This document shows, one piece after another, positions 9,056 through 22,316 of a stretch of DNA of 64,000 nt (positions are counted from its first letter, which is position 1; every line of letters starts with the position of its first letter). Source of the DNA: Paenibacillus sp. URB8-2 (lineage in GTDB: Bacteria; Bacillota; Bacilli; Paenibacillales; Paenibacillaceae). The notes beneath the pieces were generated by a model. It made no database searches. It was given only the letters and a program-made list of their open reading frames with translations, and was not told where the DNA came from. The stretch spans positions 744,001-808,000 of the forward strand of contig NZ_AP023239.1 in the NCBI RefSeq assembly GCF_013393385.1, written 5' to 3'. Both the position numbers and the translations under genes were made by a program.

Positions 9056-9518
9056 CAAAAATTTGCGCGGCGATATCATCCAGTTCGTCAAATTTAATAT
9101 TGTCGGTCTGCTGAATACGCTGGTTGATATGGCCGTGTTCGCGCTGCTGAATTCGCTCGGACTGTTCTATGTCGTGGCCCAGATTATCTCCTACGGTGCG
9201 GGAACGGCGAACAGCTTCGTTTTAAATAGCAATATAACGTTCAAGGACCGGAAGCGTTCCAAGGAGGAAGGCTTCGATCATAGGCAGCTGCTACGGTTTA
9301 TTATTTTAAATTTGGTCGTACTGGGCATATCTTTGCTGCTGATGAGCCTTCTCATCGACCGCCTGGGACTGCAGGAACTGGTATCGAAGGTGTTGGCTAC
9401 ATTTGTTACGGTCATCATCAATTTTTTCGGCAGCAGAAAATGGGTGTTCGTGGACCCGAAGCAGCCCCTGCCCGTTTCAGGCGAGGTGGTCTCCGGAGGG
9501 GATGCGGACCAACGTTAG
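9048..9518 (+). CDS. GtrA-family polyprenyl-phosphate-sugar flippase
   Basis: A 156-residue protein with four predicted transmembrane helices and the GtrA signature (FVKFNIVGLLNTLVD near the start; NFFGSRKWVF near the end). GtrA/GtcA proteins are thought to flip the lipid-linked sugar made by the GT2 partner to the outer face. The ATG at 9048 lies inside the end of the GT2 gene, indicating translational coupling; a GTG at 9039 is in frame but less likely. It acts between the GT2 and GT-C enzymes of this locus. Confidence 0.88.
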   Translation: MNDKNLRGDIIQFVKFNIVGLLNTLVDMAVFALLNSLGLFYVVAQIISYGAGTANSFVLNSNITFKDRKRSKEEGFDHRQLLRFIILNLVVLGISLLLMSLLIDRLGLQELVSKVLATFVTVIINFFGSRKWVFVDPKQPLPVSGEVVSGGDADQR

Positions 9519-9530
9519 AGGGTGAGATGA

Positions 9531-10190
9531 TTGCGCAAGCTGTCTTATATCATTATTATCGCAGGCGTTCTGCTGCTGCTGTACCCGAAGACCAGCGAAT
9601 GGTTTGAGGACTGGCAGCAGCAGAAACTGCTGAAGGAAGCGGAACAGAACTTCGAACAAGGAACGGATACGGCTCAGACCTCCGCCGATCTCGATTTGCG
9701 GCTCAAATACGCCAAAGTGACACAACTGCTTGCGGAAGAATCGGCACTGGGCGACCAGGCCGGGCTCCCGGATGATAAAGGCAATTCAGACGCCGGCGAG
9801 AAGGCGATCGGGCTGATTGAGATCGGCACAATCGGTGTAAAGCTTCCCGTGCTTGAAGGAGCTACCAAAGCGAATATGAGGCATTCAGCCGTGCATTTGA
9901 CGGAGACTGTTCCACTCGGGGAAGTTGGCAATGCGGCCATCGCCGCCCACCGCGCCCATACAAAGGGAAGACTGTTCAACCGTCTGAACGAGGTGAAGAT
10001 CGGAGACACGATTACTGTTAGGACCAAAGGTCAGGTCTATAACTATACCGTCTATGATATTTTGATCGTTGATCCGACCGACGTATCTGTGCTGGAAGGC
10101 AATAACAAAGACCGGATTCTGACGCTCATTACGTGTGATCCGCTGATCAATCCTACACATAGGCTTATTATTCATGCAAAACTTCCGTGA
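9531..10190 (+). CDS. Class D-like sortase
   Basis: A 219-residue membrane-anchored transpeptidase. One N-terminal helix (~4-20, IIIIAGVLLLLYP) is followed by the sortase fold. Catalytic residues are visible as H140 (AAHRAHT), C202 (LITCDP) and R211 (THRLIIH). Sortases join surface proteins with an LPXTG-like signal to the wall or to each other. The start is TTG at 9531 behind AGAGGGTGAG. It is 12 bases after gtrA, so it is probably in the glycosylation operon. No protein in this window has an obvious C-terminal sorting signal, so its substrate lies elsewhere. Class D is suggested by the single N-terminal helix and the Paenibacillus context. Confidence 0.85.
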   Translation: MRKLSYIIIIAGVLLLLYPKTSEWFEDWQQQKLLKEAEQNFEQGTDTAQTSADLDLRLKYAKVTQLLAEESALGDQAGLPDDKGNSDAGEKAIGLIEIGTIGVKLPVLEGATKANMRHSAVHLTETVPLGEVGNAAIAAHRAHTKGRLFNRLNEVKIGDTITVRTKGQVYNYTVYDILIVDPTDVSVLEGNNKDRILTLITCDPLINPTHRLIIHAKLP

Positions 10191-10290
10191 CCTTGGTGTA
10201 TAAATGAAAAAAGAGGCCAATGAGCAGGTACAATTTCCTATTGTTCTATTGATGTTTCAGATGAATATGGTAAAATATATGAGAAAAGCT

Positions 10291-10374
10291 AAACACGATA
10301 ACGGCAAACCTATCGAAAGGTAGGGACGCAAAGCTAAAGGGCCTTCCCATAAGGATGGCAGCCAGCTACCGAAT
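10291..10374 (+). ncRNA. c-di-GMP-I (GEMM) riboswitch, first of tandem pair
   Basis: GEMM-I signature: GGCAAACC, a GAAA tetraloop hairpin (CCTATCGAAAGGTAGGG), GACGCAAAGC, a second hairpin closing with GGATGGCAGCC, then the tetraloop-receptor side GCTACCG. It is followed by GAAGAGGC and a run of T (10382-10387), which may form a terminator by pairing with CCTTC inside the aptamer. The class binds cyclic di-GMP. Confidence 0.9.
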
Positions 10375-10445
10375 GAAGAGGCTTTTTTATTTGGTTTTAA
10401 ATATAAATTATGTCATTTATACTAGTTTTTATAATAGATAAAGCT

Positions 10446-10527
10446 TGTGCGACAAAGGCAAACCTGTCGAAAGGCAGGGACGCAAAGCTAAAGGGCCTTC
10501 CCGCGAGGATGGCAGCCAGCTACCGAA
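10446..10527 (+). ncRNA. c-di-GMP-I (GEMM) riboswitch, second of tandem pair
   Basis: A near copy of the first aptamer: GGCAAACC, a GAAA tetraloop hairpin, GACGCAAAGC, AAAGGGCCTTCCC, GGATGGCAGCCAGCTACCG. The AAAGGAG ribosome binding site of the next gene (10526-10532) abuts its 3' end. Ligand binding could therefore control access to the site, unlike the first copy, which is followed by a T-run. Confidence 0.9.
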
Positions 10528-10540
10528 AGGAGTTTTATCC

Positions 10541-11350
10541 GTGAAGAAGTTTTATTTGTTGATCCTCACTTTATTTGTGATAACCGCTTCCGTTCAAGCT
10601 ACCCCCGCAGCCGCAGCGAGCGCCGGTTCCGAATGGCTGGATGCCTCGGATTTAAGCCAAGGCGTTGTCGGCATTCAATATAATGCTCCCCAGAACAAAC
10701 GCACCAAGCTGATGATCACCAAGAATGGCAGCAGCTATACCTACAACCTGTTCACATCGGAGCCTAATGAATCGTTCCCTCTTCAGCAAGGTGATGGCAC
10801 CTACAAAATCTCCATTCTTGAGAACACCAGCGGCAACAAATACAAAGTGGTTTATACCGACTCTGTCGATCTCTCGCTGAGCGATCCCAACGCCGTATAC
10901 CTGAGCTCCGTGCAGAACATTAATTGGAACCCGTCCGATAAAGCTATTCAAAAAGCGAAACAACTGACCCTGAATGCCGCCACCAACAAAGAAAAGGTAA
11001 CCGCCATCTATAACTATATCGTTTCCAATGTGAAATACGACTACGCTTTGGCAGCTAACGTATCCAATGATTACGTACCGGACATCGACAATACGCTAGC
11101 CAGCAAAAAAGGAATCTGCTATGACTATGCTTCCCTCTTCGCCGCTATGCTTCGCAGCGTGAACGTTCCCGCCAAGCTTGTAATGGGGGAAAGCAGTTAT
11201 GTAGCTCAATACCACGCATGGAATGAAGTTCTTATCGACGGCAAGTGGGTGACTATTGATACGACAGTTGATGCCGGATTAGGCAAGAGCAACAAAACAG
11301 CTACCCTGATTAAAAGTTCAAGTAAATACACAGGCGTGAAGTATTACTAA
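10541..11350 (+). CDS. Secreted transglutaminase-like protein under c-di-GMP control
   Basis: A 269-residue exported protein. An N-terminal signal peptide (~1-26, ends ATPAAAASA) is followed by ~130 residues of unrecognised sequence, possibly beta-rich, and a transglutaminase/protease-like core. The triad is visible as C193 (GICYDYA), H225 (YHAWNEV) and D240 (TIDTT). The open frame extends upstream to 10445, but that part is the riboswitch; the start is GTG at 10541 behind AAAGGAG. Tandem c-di-GMP aptamers directly upstream link it to the motile/sessile switch, suggesting matrix or wall cross-linking or processing. It could instead be a cysteine protease of the same fold. A strong terminator follows. 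Confidence 0.85.
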   Translation: MKKFYLLILTLFVITASVQATPAAAASAGSEWLDASDLSQGVVGIQYNAPQNKRTKLMITKNGSSYTYNLFTSEPNESFPLQQGDGTYKISILENTSGNKYKVVYTDSVDLSLSDPNAVYLSSVQNINWNPSDKAIQKAKQLTLNAATNKEKVTAIYNYIVSNVKYDYALAANVSNDYVPDIDNTLASKKGICYDYASLFAAMLRSVNVPAKLVMGESSYVAQYHAWNEVLIDGKWVTIDTTVDAGLGKSNKTATLIKSSSKYTGVKYY

Positions 11351-11384
11351 CTCTATTGAGTTAAAAGGTTAAGATAGTGAATGG

Positions 11385-11419
11385 ACAATCCGCTTAAATA
11401 ATAAGTGGATTGTTTTTTT
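11385..11419 (+). terminator. Rho-independent terminator after the transglutaminase gene
   Basis: Inverted repeat ACAATCCGCTTA / TAAGTGGATTGT with a 5-base loop followed by a run of T. Confidence 0.9.
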
Positions 11420-11430
11420 GTATTTTGGGG

Positions 11431-11459
11431 TTGAAATATTTGCTGAGAAGAGGTACTAT
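11431..11459 (+). promoter_or_regulatory. rRNA promoter P1
   Basis: -35 TTGAAA (11431-11436), 17-base spacer, -10 TACTAT (11454-11459). About 95 bp upstream of a second promoter, the tandem layout usual for Bacillus rrn operons. Confidence 0.6.
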
Positions 11460-11525
11460 AGGTGAGTCGCTCTCGGGAGACAACAAGCTGTTACAGACAA
11501 GTTAAAATAAACTTTTAAAAAAAGC

Positions 11526-11554
11526 TTGCGTTCCTGAAGAGTACATGATATATT
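11526..11554 (+). promoter_or_regulatory. rRNA promoter P2
   Basis: -35 TTGCGT (11526-11531), 17-base spacer, -10 TATATT (11549-11554). The rest of the leader to 11773 holds the TTTGAAAACTGAAC element found near Bacillota 16S genes and no gene. Confidence 0.6.
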
Positions 11555-11773
11555 ATAAAAGTTGCTGCTGAGACATTAAGTTGAACGGCGGCAAACAAGT
11601 TTGATCTTTGAAAACTGAACAACGAGTGAGTGGGAATTCGCTTTAGCGAGTTCCAAAATGAAGAGAATGCAAATTCTCGTCAGATGTTTCAAAATGAGCG
11701 AATCGCTCTATCGATAAACTTTTCGGATGGTTATTTTCTCGGAGTGATTCGGGTGGTAATCGCACGAAAAAAC

Positions 11774-16508
<4,735 letters not shown>

Positions 16509-16658
16509 AAAATAAACGCAAGATTCGTTTCGGTTCCAGTTTTCAGGGAGCAAGGATTCTGTTGAATGCAGCTCTAGTAGTTGCGGTAAACAGAAGTTGC
16601 TATCAGCATTTGGCGATGCTGAAAACCTGATGTATGCATTTGTTCAAGCAAATGCCCG

Positions 16659-16775
16659 TTTGGTGGCGATGGCGGAGGGGTTCCACGCGTACCCATCCCG
16701 AACACGACCGTTAAGCCCTCCAGCGCCGATGGTACTTGGACCGAAGGGTCCTGGGAGAGTAGGACGCCGCCAAGC
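16659..16775 (+). rRNA. rrf: 5S ribosomal RNA
   Basis: About 117 bases from TTTGGTGGCGATGGCGG to GACGCCGCCAAGC; the two ends pair to form helix I, and the CCGAACACG segment is in place. Followed directly by the operon terminator. Confidence 0.95.
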
Positions 16776-16780
16776 ACATG

Positions 16781-16816
16781 AACCACTGCTGAATTTCAGC
16801 AGTGGTTTTTTGTGTT
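16781..16816 (+). terminator. rRNA operon terminator
   Basis: Perfect inverted repeat AACCACTGCTG / CAGCAGTGGTT with loop AATTT, followed by TTTT. Confidence 0.92.
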
Positions 16817-16926
16817 TTTAAGAGGAGAAGCTCTGAATTTTAACGGCGGATTTCATAAAACCTTCAGTAGATTCATAGTAATGATATGAGGCGGATCGTA
16901 ACGATTAATCAGACAGGAGGATGATC

Positions 16927-17421
16927 ATGATGGCGGCGACGATCGAAGAGGTATTGCAGCAGGAGAGTGATATGGAGCTTGATTCGTTCTCGGCGGCGGA
17001 TGCCTTTACGTTGGGAATGAATGTACTGGAAATTGCCGGCGAACAAAGCAGTGGTCTCGTCGTTTCGGTCAGGCGCAATGGAAAGCTGTTATTTTACAAA
17101 GCCGGAACGAATACGGTTATTAATCAAGATGATTGTATTAGGCAAAAGACGAATGTCGTTAACCTGCATGGACACAGCTCGCTGTACCTTTTTCTAAAGT
17201 ATGACGGTGATGAACAAGCCTACTGCCAAGTCAACGGCGTTAGTTCCGGGGATTATGCCCTTAATGGGGGCTGCTTTCCTATTAAGCTGCGAAATGCCGG
17301 AATGATCGGAACGGTGGCGGTTAGCGGGCTGACTTCGGAGGAAGAACATCTGCTATGCCTGAATGCCATTTCCCTCCTTAAGCGGCAGCAATACGAAGGA
17401 GAAGCATCATCCGTCAAATGA
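16927..17421 (+). CDS. UPF0303 / heme-degrading-domain-like protein
   Basis: A 164-residue cytosolic protein of the UPF0303 family, related to the GlcG/HbpS fold (DUF336). Features that fit are the AFTLGMNVLEIA helix, the RRNGKLLFYKAG strand pair and the C-terminal GMIGTVAVSGL segment. Biochemical function is not established; some relatives bind heme. AGGAGG at 16915-16920 favours the ATG at 16927 or 16930, since the ATG at 16921 has no spacing. It stands alone between the rRNA operon and a terminator at 17452. Confidence 0.8.
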   Translation: MMAATIEEVLQQESDMELDSFSAADAFTLGMNVLEIAGEQSSGLVVSVRRNGKLLFYKAGTNTVINQDDCIRQKTNVVNLHGHSSLYLFLKYDGDEQAYCQVNGVSSGDYALNGGCFPIKLRNAGMIGTVAVSGLTSEEEHLLCLNAISLLKRQQYEGEASSVK

Positions 17422-17451
17422 TTACGCTGCGGGGATATACGCTCATACCAG

Positions 17452-17487
17452 CCGGCAGCTCCGGAATCGGAGTTTGACCGGTTTTTG
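17452..17487 (+). terminator. Rho-independent terminator after the UPF0303 gene
   Basis: Nested stem CCGG...CTCCG-GAAT-CGGAG...CCGG followed by TTTTT. Confidence 0.75.
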
Positions 17488-17619
17488 TTATGTGCCCCAT
17501 TTCCGTCTGCAATTGAGAGTTGCTTTTTAACCGGATGGGGCTATACAGTATAAAAAGACTGGATTTTTATTGAAATAAACATGGAATTATAATTTTCGTA
17601 TATGGAACAGGGGTATGTT

Positions 17620-18369
17620 ATGGACAAGTCAACTGCTCTCTTATGGGAGGAAAGTCAAAAGGTCTATGCCAGCGACACGGATTTTCGGGCGGGAGGCAAG
17701 CTTTCTTTTATCCTGGATATGATGCAGCATGCAGCCGATTCGGCCGTAGCCGGTATGGGAGTCAGTCTGGCAGAGATGCTGCGGATGAATATGGGATGGA
17801 TGCTGATGACGTTGGATGTACAGATTGGGAGCCTTCCCCGGCAAGGAGATCAATTAGCGGTTCGTACTTGGTGTAAAGGAACTAAGGGGCCGTTGTGGCA
17901 GAGGGATTACCGCATTTATAATGGTCAGGGTCATGAGGCGGTGTCGGCAAGGTCAGTATGGGCGCTCGTTGATACCACGAAACGGAAGATTTTGCGGCCG
18001 AGCGCATTCCCTGCTGAAGTTCAGTTCTATACCGGCGATTCAGTGGGGGATATTCCCGAAAAAGTCGTCATTCCCCAAGAGATTGTGCTAACCGAGGCTT
18101 ACCGGTATCAGGTCAGGTACAGCGGGCTGGATAATTACGGACATTTGAATAATGCGCGTTATGGGGATTTGTGCTGTGATGCGCTTCCGCTGACGGCTTT
18201 TGAAACGAAACAACTGCGGCGCTTCCGGATTACCTATTTGCAGGAGGCAACCTTTGGGGAGGAAATGGTTATTCAGGCGTCGGCTGAAACAAGTGAAGGC
18301 TTTTATGTGCGGGGCGTTCGGGAAAGTAAGGTGTATTTTGAAGCGAGTCTGGATTTCGATTCCGAATAG
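17620..18369 (+). CDS. Acyl-ACP thioesterase (FatA-like, double hot-dog)
   Basis: A 249-residue cytosolic enzyme that would hydrolyse acyl-ACP to release fatty acid. It shows two hot-dog halves: the N-terminal half with the QHAADSAVAGMG helix and RTWCKGTKG, and the C-terminal half with YSGLDNYGHLNNARYGDLCCDAL, the second-hot-dog signature of bacterial FatA-type thioesterases (N and H catalytic candidates). The ATG at 17620 is preceded by CAGGGG; the upstream in-frame ATG at 17602 has no such site. Monocistronic. Its physiological role in Bacillota is unclear. Confidence 0.85.
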   Translation: MDKSTALLWEESQKVYASDTDFRAGGKLSFILDMMQHAADSAVAGMGVSLAEMLRMNMGWMLMTLDVQIGSLPRQGDQLAVRTWCKGTKGPLWQRDYRIYNGQGHEAVSARSVWALVDTTKRKILRPSAFPAEVQFYTGDSVGDIPEKVVIPQEIVLTEAYRYQVRYSGLDNYGHLNNARYGDLCCDALPLTAFETKQLRRFRITYLQEATFGEEMVIQASAETSEGFYVRGVRESKVYFEASLDFDSE

Positions 18370-18546
18370 CGAGTGTCAATAAGGGCGGCTTATTCTTACC
18401 GGCGAGTGAGAGGAAGTCGTTTTTTTATGATAGCGGAAAGGAAGATGCTCCGATACCGGTGGATCGATAGACCTTCAAGCGGGCGTGCTTGTACCCGTCC
18501 CTCCGCGTAATGGTATAATAGTCCGGTATATGGAAAGGAGCGAGCT

Positions 18547-20691
18547 ATGAAAGTATTGGTACTAGCGGAAAAGCCGTCGGTGGCGCGCGAAATTGCGCGG
18601 GTGATGGGCTGCCGGGAGAAGCAGAAGAGTTATATGGAAGGACCGGGGTATATAGTGACCTGGGCGCTCGGCCATTTAGTGGGTCTGGCGGAGCCCGAGG
18701 ATTATGATCATAAATTTGCGACATGGGCGCTGGAGGATCTGCCGATCCTGCCGGACCGGATGAAGCTGAAGGTGCTACGGGAGACGGGCGGACAGTTTAA
18801 GGCGGTTCAGCATCTGATGAAGCGCCAGGATGTCGGAGAGCTCATTATTGCGACGGACGCGGCGCGGGAAGGGGAACTGCTGGCGCGGTGGATCATGTCC
18901 ATGGCCCAGTGGAAAAAGCCGTTCCGGCGGCTGTGGATCTCTTCCCAGACGGACAAAGCGATTAAGGAAGGCTTTGCGTCGCTTAAGCCGGGCCGGGAGT
19001 TCGACCGGCTGTACGAGTCGGCGCGCTGCCGCGCCGAGGCCGACTGGATGGTCGGCCTTAATGTGACGCGGGCGCTGACCACAAAGTTCGGCGCGCCGCT
19101 CTCGGCGGGACGCGTGCAGACGCCGACGCTTGGCATGATCATGGACCGTGAACGGGAAATCATGAATTTCCGGTCCCAGGAATTCGACACGCTGATCGCG
19201 GACTTTGGGAATTTCCAGGCGCAGTGGAGAGCGGGCGGCGGGGATGGCCGGATTTTTGACAAGGACAAAAGCGCCGCGCTGGCTAAGCAGCTTGAGGGAC
19301 GGAACGGTACGCTGACAAAGGTGCAAAAAAGCGAGAAGAGCGAGCCTCATCCGCTCGCTTACGATTTGACGGAGCTGCAGCGGGATGCGAACCGCAAATT
19401 CGGATTCTCGGCGAAGCAGACGTCGAGCGTGCTTCAGCGACTCTATGAGCAGCACAAGCTGGTCACGTACCCCCGGACGGACAGCCGGTATTTGACGGCG
19501 GATATGACGGGTACCTTGAAGGAACGACTGGATAGTGTAGCGGTCGGTCCTTATGCGGCGCTTGCCCGTCCGCTGCTGCGCAAGCCGCTGAATATTACGA
19601 AGCGGATCGTCGACGACAGCAAGGTGAGCGACCATCATGCGATTATTCCGACGGAGCAAACGGTCCTGCTGAATCAGCTCAGCACGGAGGAGCGGAAGCT
19701 GTACGACTTGATCGTGCGCCGGTTCATCAGCCTGTTCTATCCGCCGGCCCGTTACGATGCGGTAGCCGTAACGGTTACGGTGGACGGGGAAACCTTCACG
19801 GCCAAGGGTACGACCGTCAAGGACGCCGGCTGGCGCGAAGTCTACGGCGGCGACCTCAGTACGGACGATGACGAGGAGTCGGAGTCCGGGGGAGGCGAGG
19901 CGGAAGGGCGCGGCGTGACGCTGCCGGAGGTGCGGCAGGGCGATACGGTACCGATCCGCCGCTGCATGCTGCGCGGCGGCCGAACGCAGCCGCCGGGACG
20001 CTACAACGAGGCGGCGCTGCTGACGCAGATGGAGAAGCATGGCCTTGGTACGCCGGCGACCCGGGCGGACATTATTGAGAAGCTCGTATCATCGGATACA
20101 ATCGAGCGGCAGGGCAATGTCCTGAATCCGACCGGCAAGGGCAAGCAGTTGATCGAACTGGTTTCACCGCAGCTCCGCACGCCGGACCTGACGGCCCGCT
20201 GGGAGGCCGAGCTGGAGCGGATTGCCCGCGGCCAAGGGAAGCCGGAGCCGTTCCTGCAGGGCATCCGCGGCATGGCCAAGGAACTCGTCGCCGAAGTCAA
20301 GAGCAGCGGCGCGGAGTACAAGCCGCATAATGTCTCCAGCAGTCACTGTCCACAGTGCGGCACGCGGCTTCTGGAGAAGAAGTCGAAGCGCGGCATGCTG
20401 CTCGTCTGCCCGGCAGACGACTGCGGTTATACCCGGGCAGGGGAGAAGCGGTTATCGAACCGCCGCTGCCCGCAGTGCCACAAGAAGATGGAGCTGAAAG
20501 AAGGCAAAGCGGGCTTGTTCGTTCAATGTCTCGGCTGCGGAATTACGGAGACCGTGAATAAGGACAGCAAGCATATGAACAAGCGGGAACAGCAGAAGCT
20601 CGTGCAGCAGTACAGCAAGCCGGAGAGCATCGGAACAAGCCTCGGAGATCTGCTGAAAGCTGCAATGGAAGGCAATAAAGAGGGGAAATAA
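18547..20691 (+). CDS. topB: DNA topoisomerase III
   Basis: A 714-residue type IA topoisomerase that decatenates and relaxes negatively supercoiled DNA. The Toprim domain starts at residue 1 (VLAEKPSVAREIARVMG) with DAAREGE further on; the active-site tyrosine is Y308 in TYPRTDSRYL. The C-terminus carries two zinc-ribbon-like motifs (CPQCGTRL...CPADDCGY and CPQCHKKM...CLGCG). The start is ATG at 18547 behind AAAGGAG, with a TATAAT box at ~18515. The lineage matches TopB of Bacillus; length is close to the family norm. Confidence 0.93.
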   Translation: MKVLVLAEKPSVAREIARVMGCREKQKSYMEGPGYIVTWALGHLVGLAEPEDYDHKFATWALEDLPILPDRMKLKVLRETGGQFKAVQHLMKRQDVGELIIATDAAREGELLARWIMSMAQWKKPFRRLWISSQTDKAIKEGFASLKPGREFDRLYESARCRAEADWMVGLNVTRALTTKFGAPLSAGRVQTPTLGMIMDREREIMNFRSQEFDTLIADFGNFQAQWRAGGGDGRIFDKDKSAALAKQLEGRNGTLTKVQKSEKSEPHPLAYDLTELQRDANRKFGFSAKQTSSVLQRLYEQHKLVTYPRTDSRYLTADMTGTLKERLDSVAVGPYAALARPLLRKPLNITKRIVDDSKVSDHHAIIPTEQTVLLNQLSTEERKLYDLIVRRFISLFYPPARYDAVAVTVTVDGETFTAKGTTVKDAGWREVYGGDLSTDDDEESESGGGEAEGRGVTLPEVRQGDTVPIRRCMLRGGRTQPPGRYNEAALLTQMEKHGLGTPATRADIIEKLVSSDTIERQGNVLNPTGKGKQLIELVSPQLRTPDLTARWEAELERIARGQGKPEPFLQGIRGMAKELVAEVKSSGAEYKPHNVSSSHCPQCGTRLLEKKSKRGMLLVCPADDCGYTRAGEKRLSNRRCPQCHKKMELKEGKAGLFVQCLGCGITETVNKDSKHMNKREQQKLVQQYSKPESIGTSLGDLLKAAMEGNKEGK

Positions 20692-20750
20692 GGGCGCGAT
20701 AAGCGGATAAATGCCATAATACAAGTGAAAAAACTTCAGGATCTATCAGA

Positions 20751-20786
20751 AAAGGCCATGGACGGGAAACGTTCGTGGCTTTTTTG
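20751..20786 (+). terminator. Rho-independent terminator after topB
   Basis: Stem GCCATGGACG / CGTTCGTGGC around a GGAAA loop, followed by TTTTTT. Confidence 0.85.
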
Positions 20787-20835
20787 AAATATCAGAAAGG
20801 ATAAGCTTCGCGCTTATCCTTAGCCTGATATTTTT
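20786..20835. repeat. Long perfect-arm inverted repeat with T-run
   Basis: AAATATCAG-A-AAGGATAAG / CTTATCCTT-AGC-CTGATATTT around a CTTCGCG loop, then TTTTA. It is abutted by the topB terminator. It may be a second terminator or a remnant-associated repeat. Confidence 0.7.
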
Positions 20836-20889
20836 ACGAGAAACGGATGCCTTCCTCTTCCAGAGGACGGCGAAGCCGTTTCTTCTTAA

Positions 20890-21027
20890 ATAGGCAAGCT
20901 GGCGGAATGGTATAATCCGCATGTTCCGTTCTATGTCGGCGCGGCATTTGTAACGGTTGCGGTAGGCGTCGTCCGAATGGGACGAGTGTTCCTGCGTTAT
21001 GTGGACGCATCGTCCGGCAGACATTAA
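20890..21027 (+). pseudogene. C-terminal remnant of an MFS transporter
   Basis: The frame before the TAA at 21025 reads KLAEWYNPHVPFYVGAAFVT, then VAVGVVRMGRVFLR and a polar tail. This matches the loop and twelfth helix of MFS sugar or drug transporters (PFYVGAAF). There is no start codon, no ribosome binding site and no earlier part of the gene; a TAA lies in frame at 20887. The fragment is about 44 codons. The rest was probably lost by deletion at the hairpin upstream. Confidence 0.65.
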
Positions 21028-21077
21028 GCGGAATAAACCCGGGCACCCGCAGAGAACCGTCAATCGCGAATCAGAAA

Positions 21078-21127
21078 ACTCCCGCAAAGCGGGTGGGATC
21101 GCCCACAGCCTTGACGGGAGTTTTTTG
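21078..21127. terminator. Bidirectional terminator
   Basis: AACTCCCG / CGGGAGTT outer stem with an inner GTGGG-ATCG-CCCAC hairpin and TTTTTT on the plus side. It ends the MFS remnant strand and lies just beyond the 3' end of the minus-strand oxidoreductase gene. Confidence 0.7.
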
Positions 21128-21166
21128 CAAGCTGGAAGGTTCTTGTCTGAGTACCCTCAAGCCGAT

Positions 21167-22207
21167 CTATTCAAAATGCTCCAATACGATCTTCCCAACC
21201 GTCCGGCCCGTTTCGATCATGACATGCGCTTGGCGAAGATTTGCGGCGTTGATCGGTTCCAGTTTGTCGGTCAGGGTGGTACGGATCACTCCGGAGTCGA
21301 TCAGGCGGGCGGTTTCATTCAGCAGCTCATGCTGCTTGACCATATCCGCGGTTTGGTACAGCGAACGGGTGAACATGAATTCCCACACGAAAGCTGCGCT
21401 TTTATTTTTGAGAAGATCCAGATCAAGCGGCTCGTCGGTTTCGACAATCGAGCAGATTTTGCCTTGTGGAGCAATGGCTTCGGACATATGCCCCCAGTGC
21501 TGCACAGTGGCGTTCAGGCACAAAATATAATCGGCATGCGAAAGTCCCGAGGCTTTCATTTGGGCAAGGAAAGGCTCGTAGTGGCTAATGATATAATCAG
21601 CCCCGAGGCCTTTGGCCCATTCGGAAGATTCGGAGCGGGACGCGGTGCCGATCACGGTCAAGCCAACATATTTGGCCAACTGAATCGCAATGGAGCCAAC
21701 GCCGCCGGCGGCGCCGATAATGAGCAGCGTTTTGCCGGCATTATCCTCTTTGGACATCGAGACGCCCAGTCGATCGAACAGTCCCTCCCATGCGGTAATT
21801 GTCGTTAGCGGGAGCGCGGCCGCTTGGGCAAAATCGAGAGAAACGGGCTTTTGTCCAACGATCCGTTCATCGACAAGATGATATTCACTGTTCCCGCCCG
21901 GACGGTCGATGGCGCCTGCGTAATACACCTCGTCCTCCGGCTGAAACAGCGTGCAATCCGGCCCCGTCTGCTCTACAATGCCCGCGATATCCCAGCCCAG
22001 CACCTTCGGCGACGTTTCCGTCTTCGCTTTGGGAGCGCGAACTTTGACGTCGACCGGGTTGACGGATATGGCGTTGACTTTGACGAGCAGATCCCTGCCG
22101 GCGGGAACCGGCTTTTCGATGTCCAGATCGATCAGGCTTTCGGGATCGGCAATCTCAAGATACTTGTAAAGTCCTACGGCTTTCATCGTTTGCTTACTGC
22201 TGTTCAT
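21167..22207 (-). CDS. Zinc-type alcohol dehydrogenase-like / quinone oxidoreductase
   Basis: A 346-residue cytosolic MDR-superfamily oxidoreductase that would use NADPH on quinones, enones or aldehydes. The GroES-like N-terminal domain (MKAVGLYKYLE...SVNPVDVKVR) is followed by a Rossmann domain with IIGAAGGVGSIAIQLAK. The catalytic and structural zinc cysteines are absent, as in the ZBADH/YogA-like branch. The start is the ATG at 22207 with GGAGTTGGAGAG upstream; the frame stays open to 22252 without a better site. It is divergent from an HxlR regulator, a common pairing for reactive-electrophile stress genes, with a palindromic operator candidate at 22317. Confidence 0.85.
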   Translation of the reverse strand: MNSSKQTMKAVGLYKYLEIADPESLIDLDIEKPVPAGRDLLVKVNAISVNPVDVKVRAPKAKTETSPKVLGWDIAGIVEQTGPDCTLFQPEDEVYYAGAIDRPGGNSEYHLVDERIVGQKPVSLDFAQAAALPLTTITAWEGLFDRLGVSMSKEDNAGKTLLIIGAAGGVGSIAIQLAKYVGLTVIGTASRSESSEWAKGLGADYIISHYEPFLAQMKASGLSHADYILCLNATVQHWGHMSEAIAPQGKICSIVETDEPLDLDLLKNKSAAFVWEFMFTRSLYQTADMVKQHELLNETARLIDSGVIRTTLTDKLEPINAANLRQAHVMIETGRTVGKIVLEHFE

Positions 22208-22316
22208 ATGCTCTCCAACTCCTCGGTAAATTTTTTGTATGCAAAAGCTCAAAAAGGTTCTATGTTTATATTAAACAAATGGTATTAAAATAATAAGTAC
22301 GCACATTTATGTTATG

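Noticed and set aside
10445..10540. N-terminal extension of the transglutaminase
   Set aside because: It is the second c-di-GMP riboswitch read as codons; the GTG at 10541 has the AAAGGAG site.
18775..20040. 421-codon minus-strand frame opposite topB
   Set aside because: Mirror of the topB reading frame in GC-rich DNA; low-complexity Arg/Leu-rich product.
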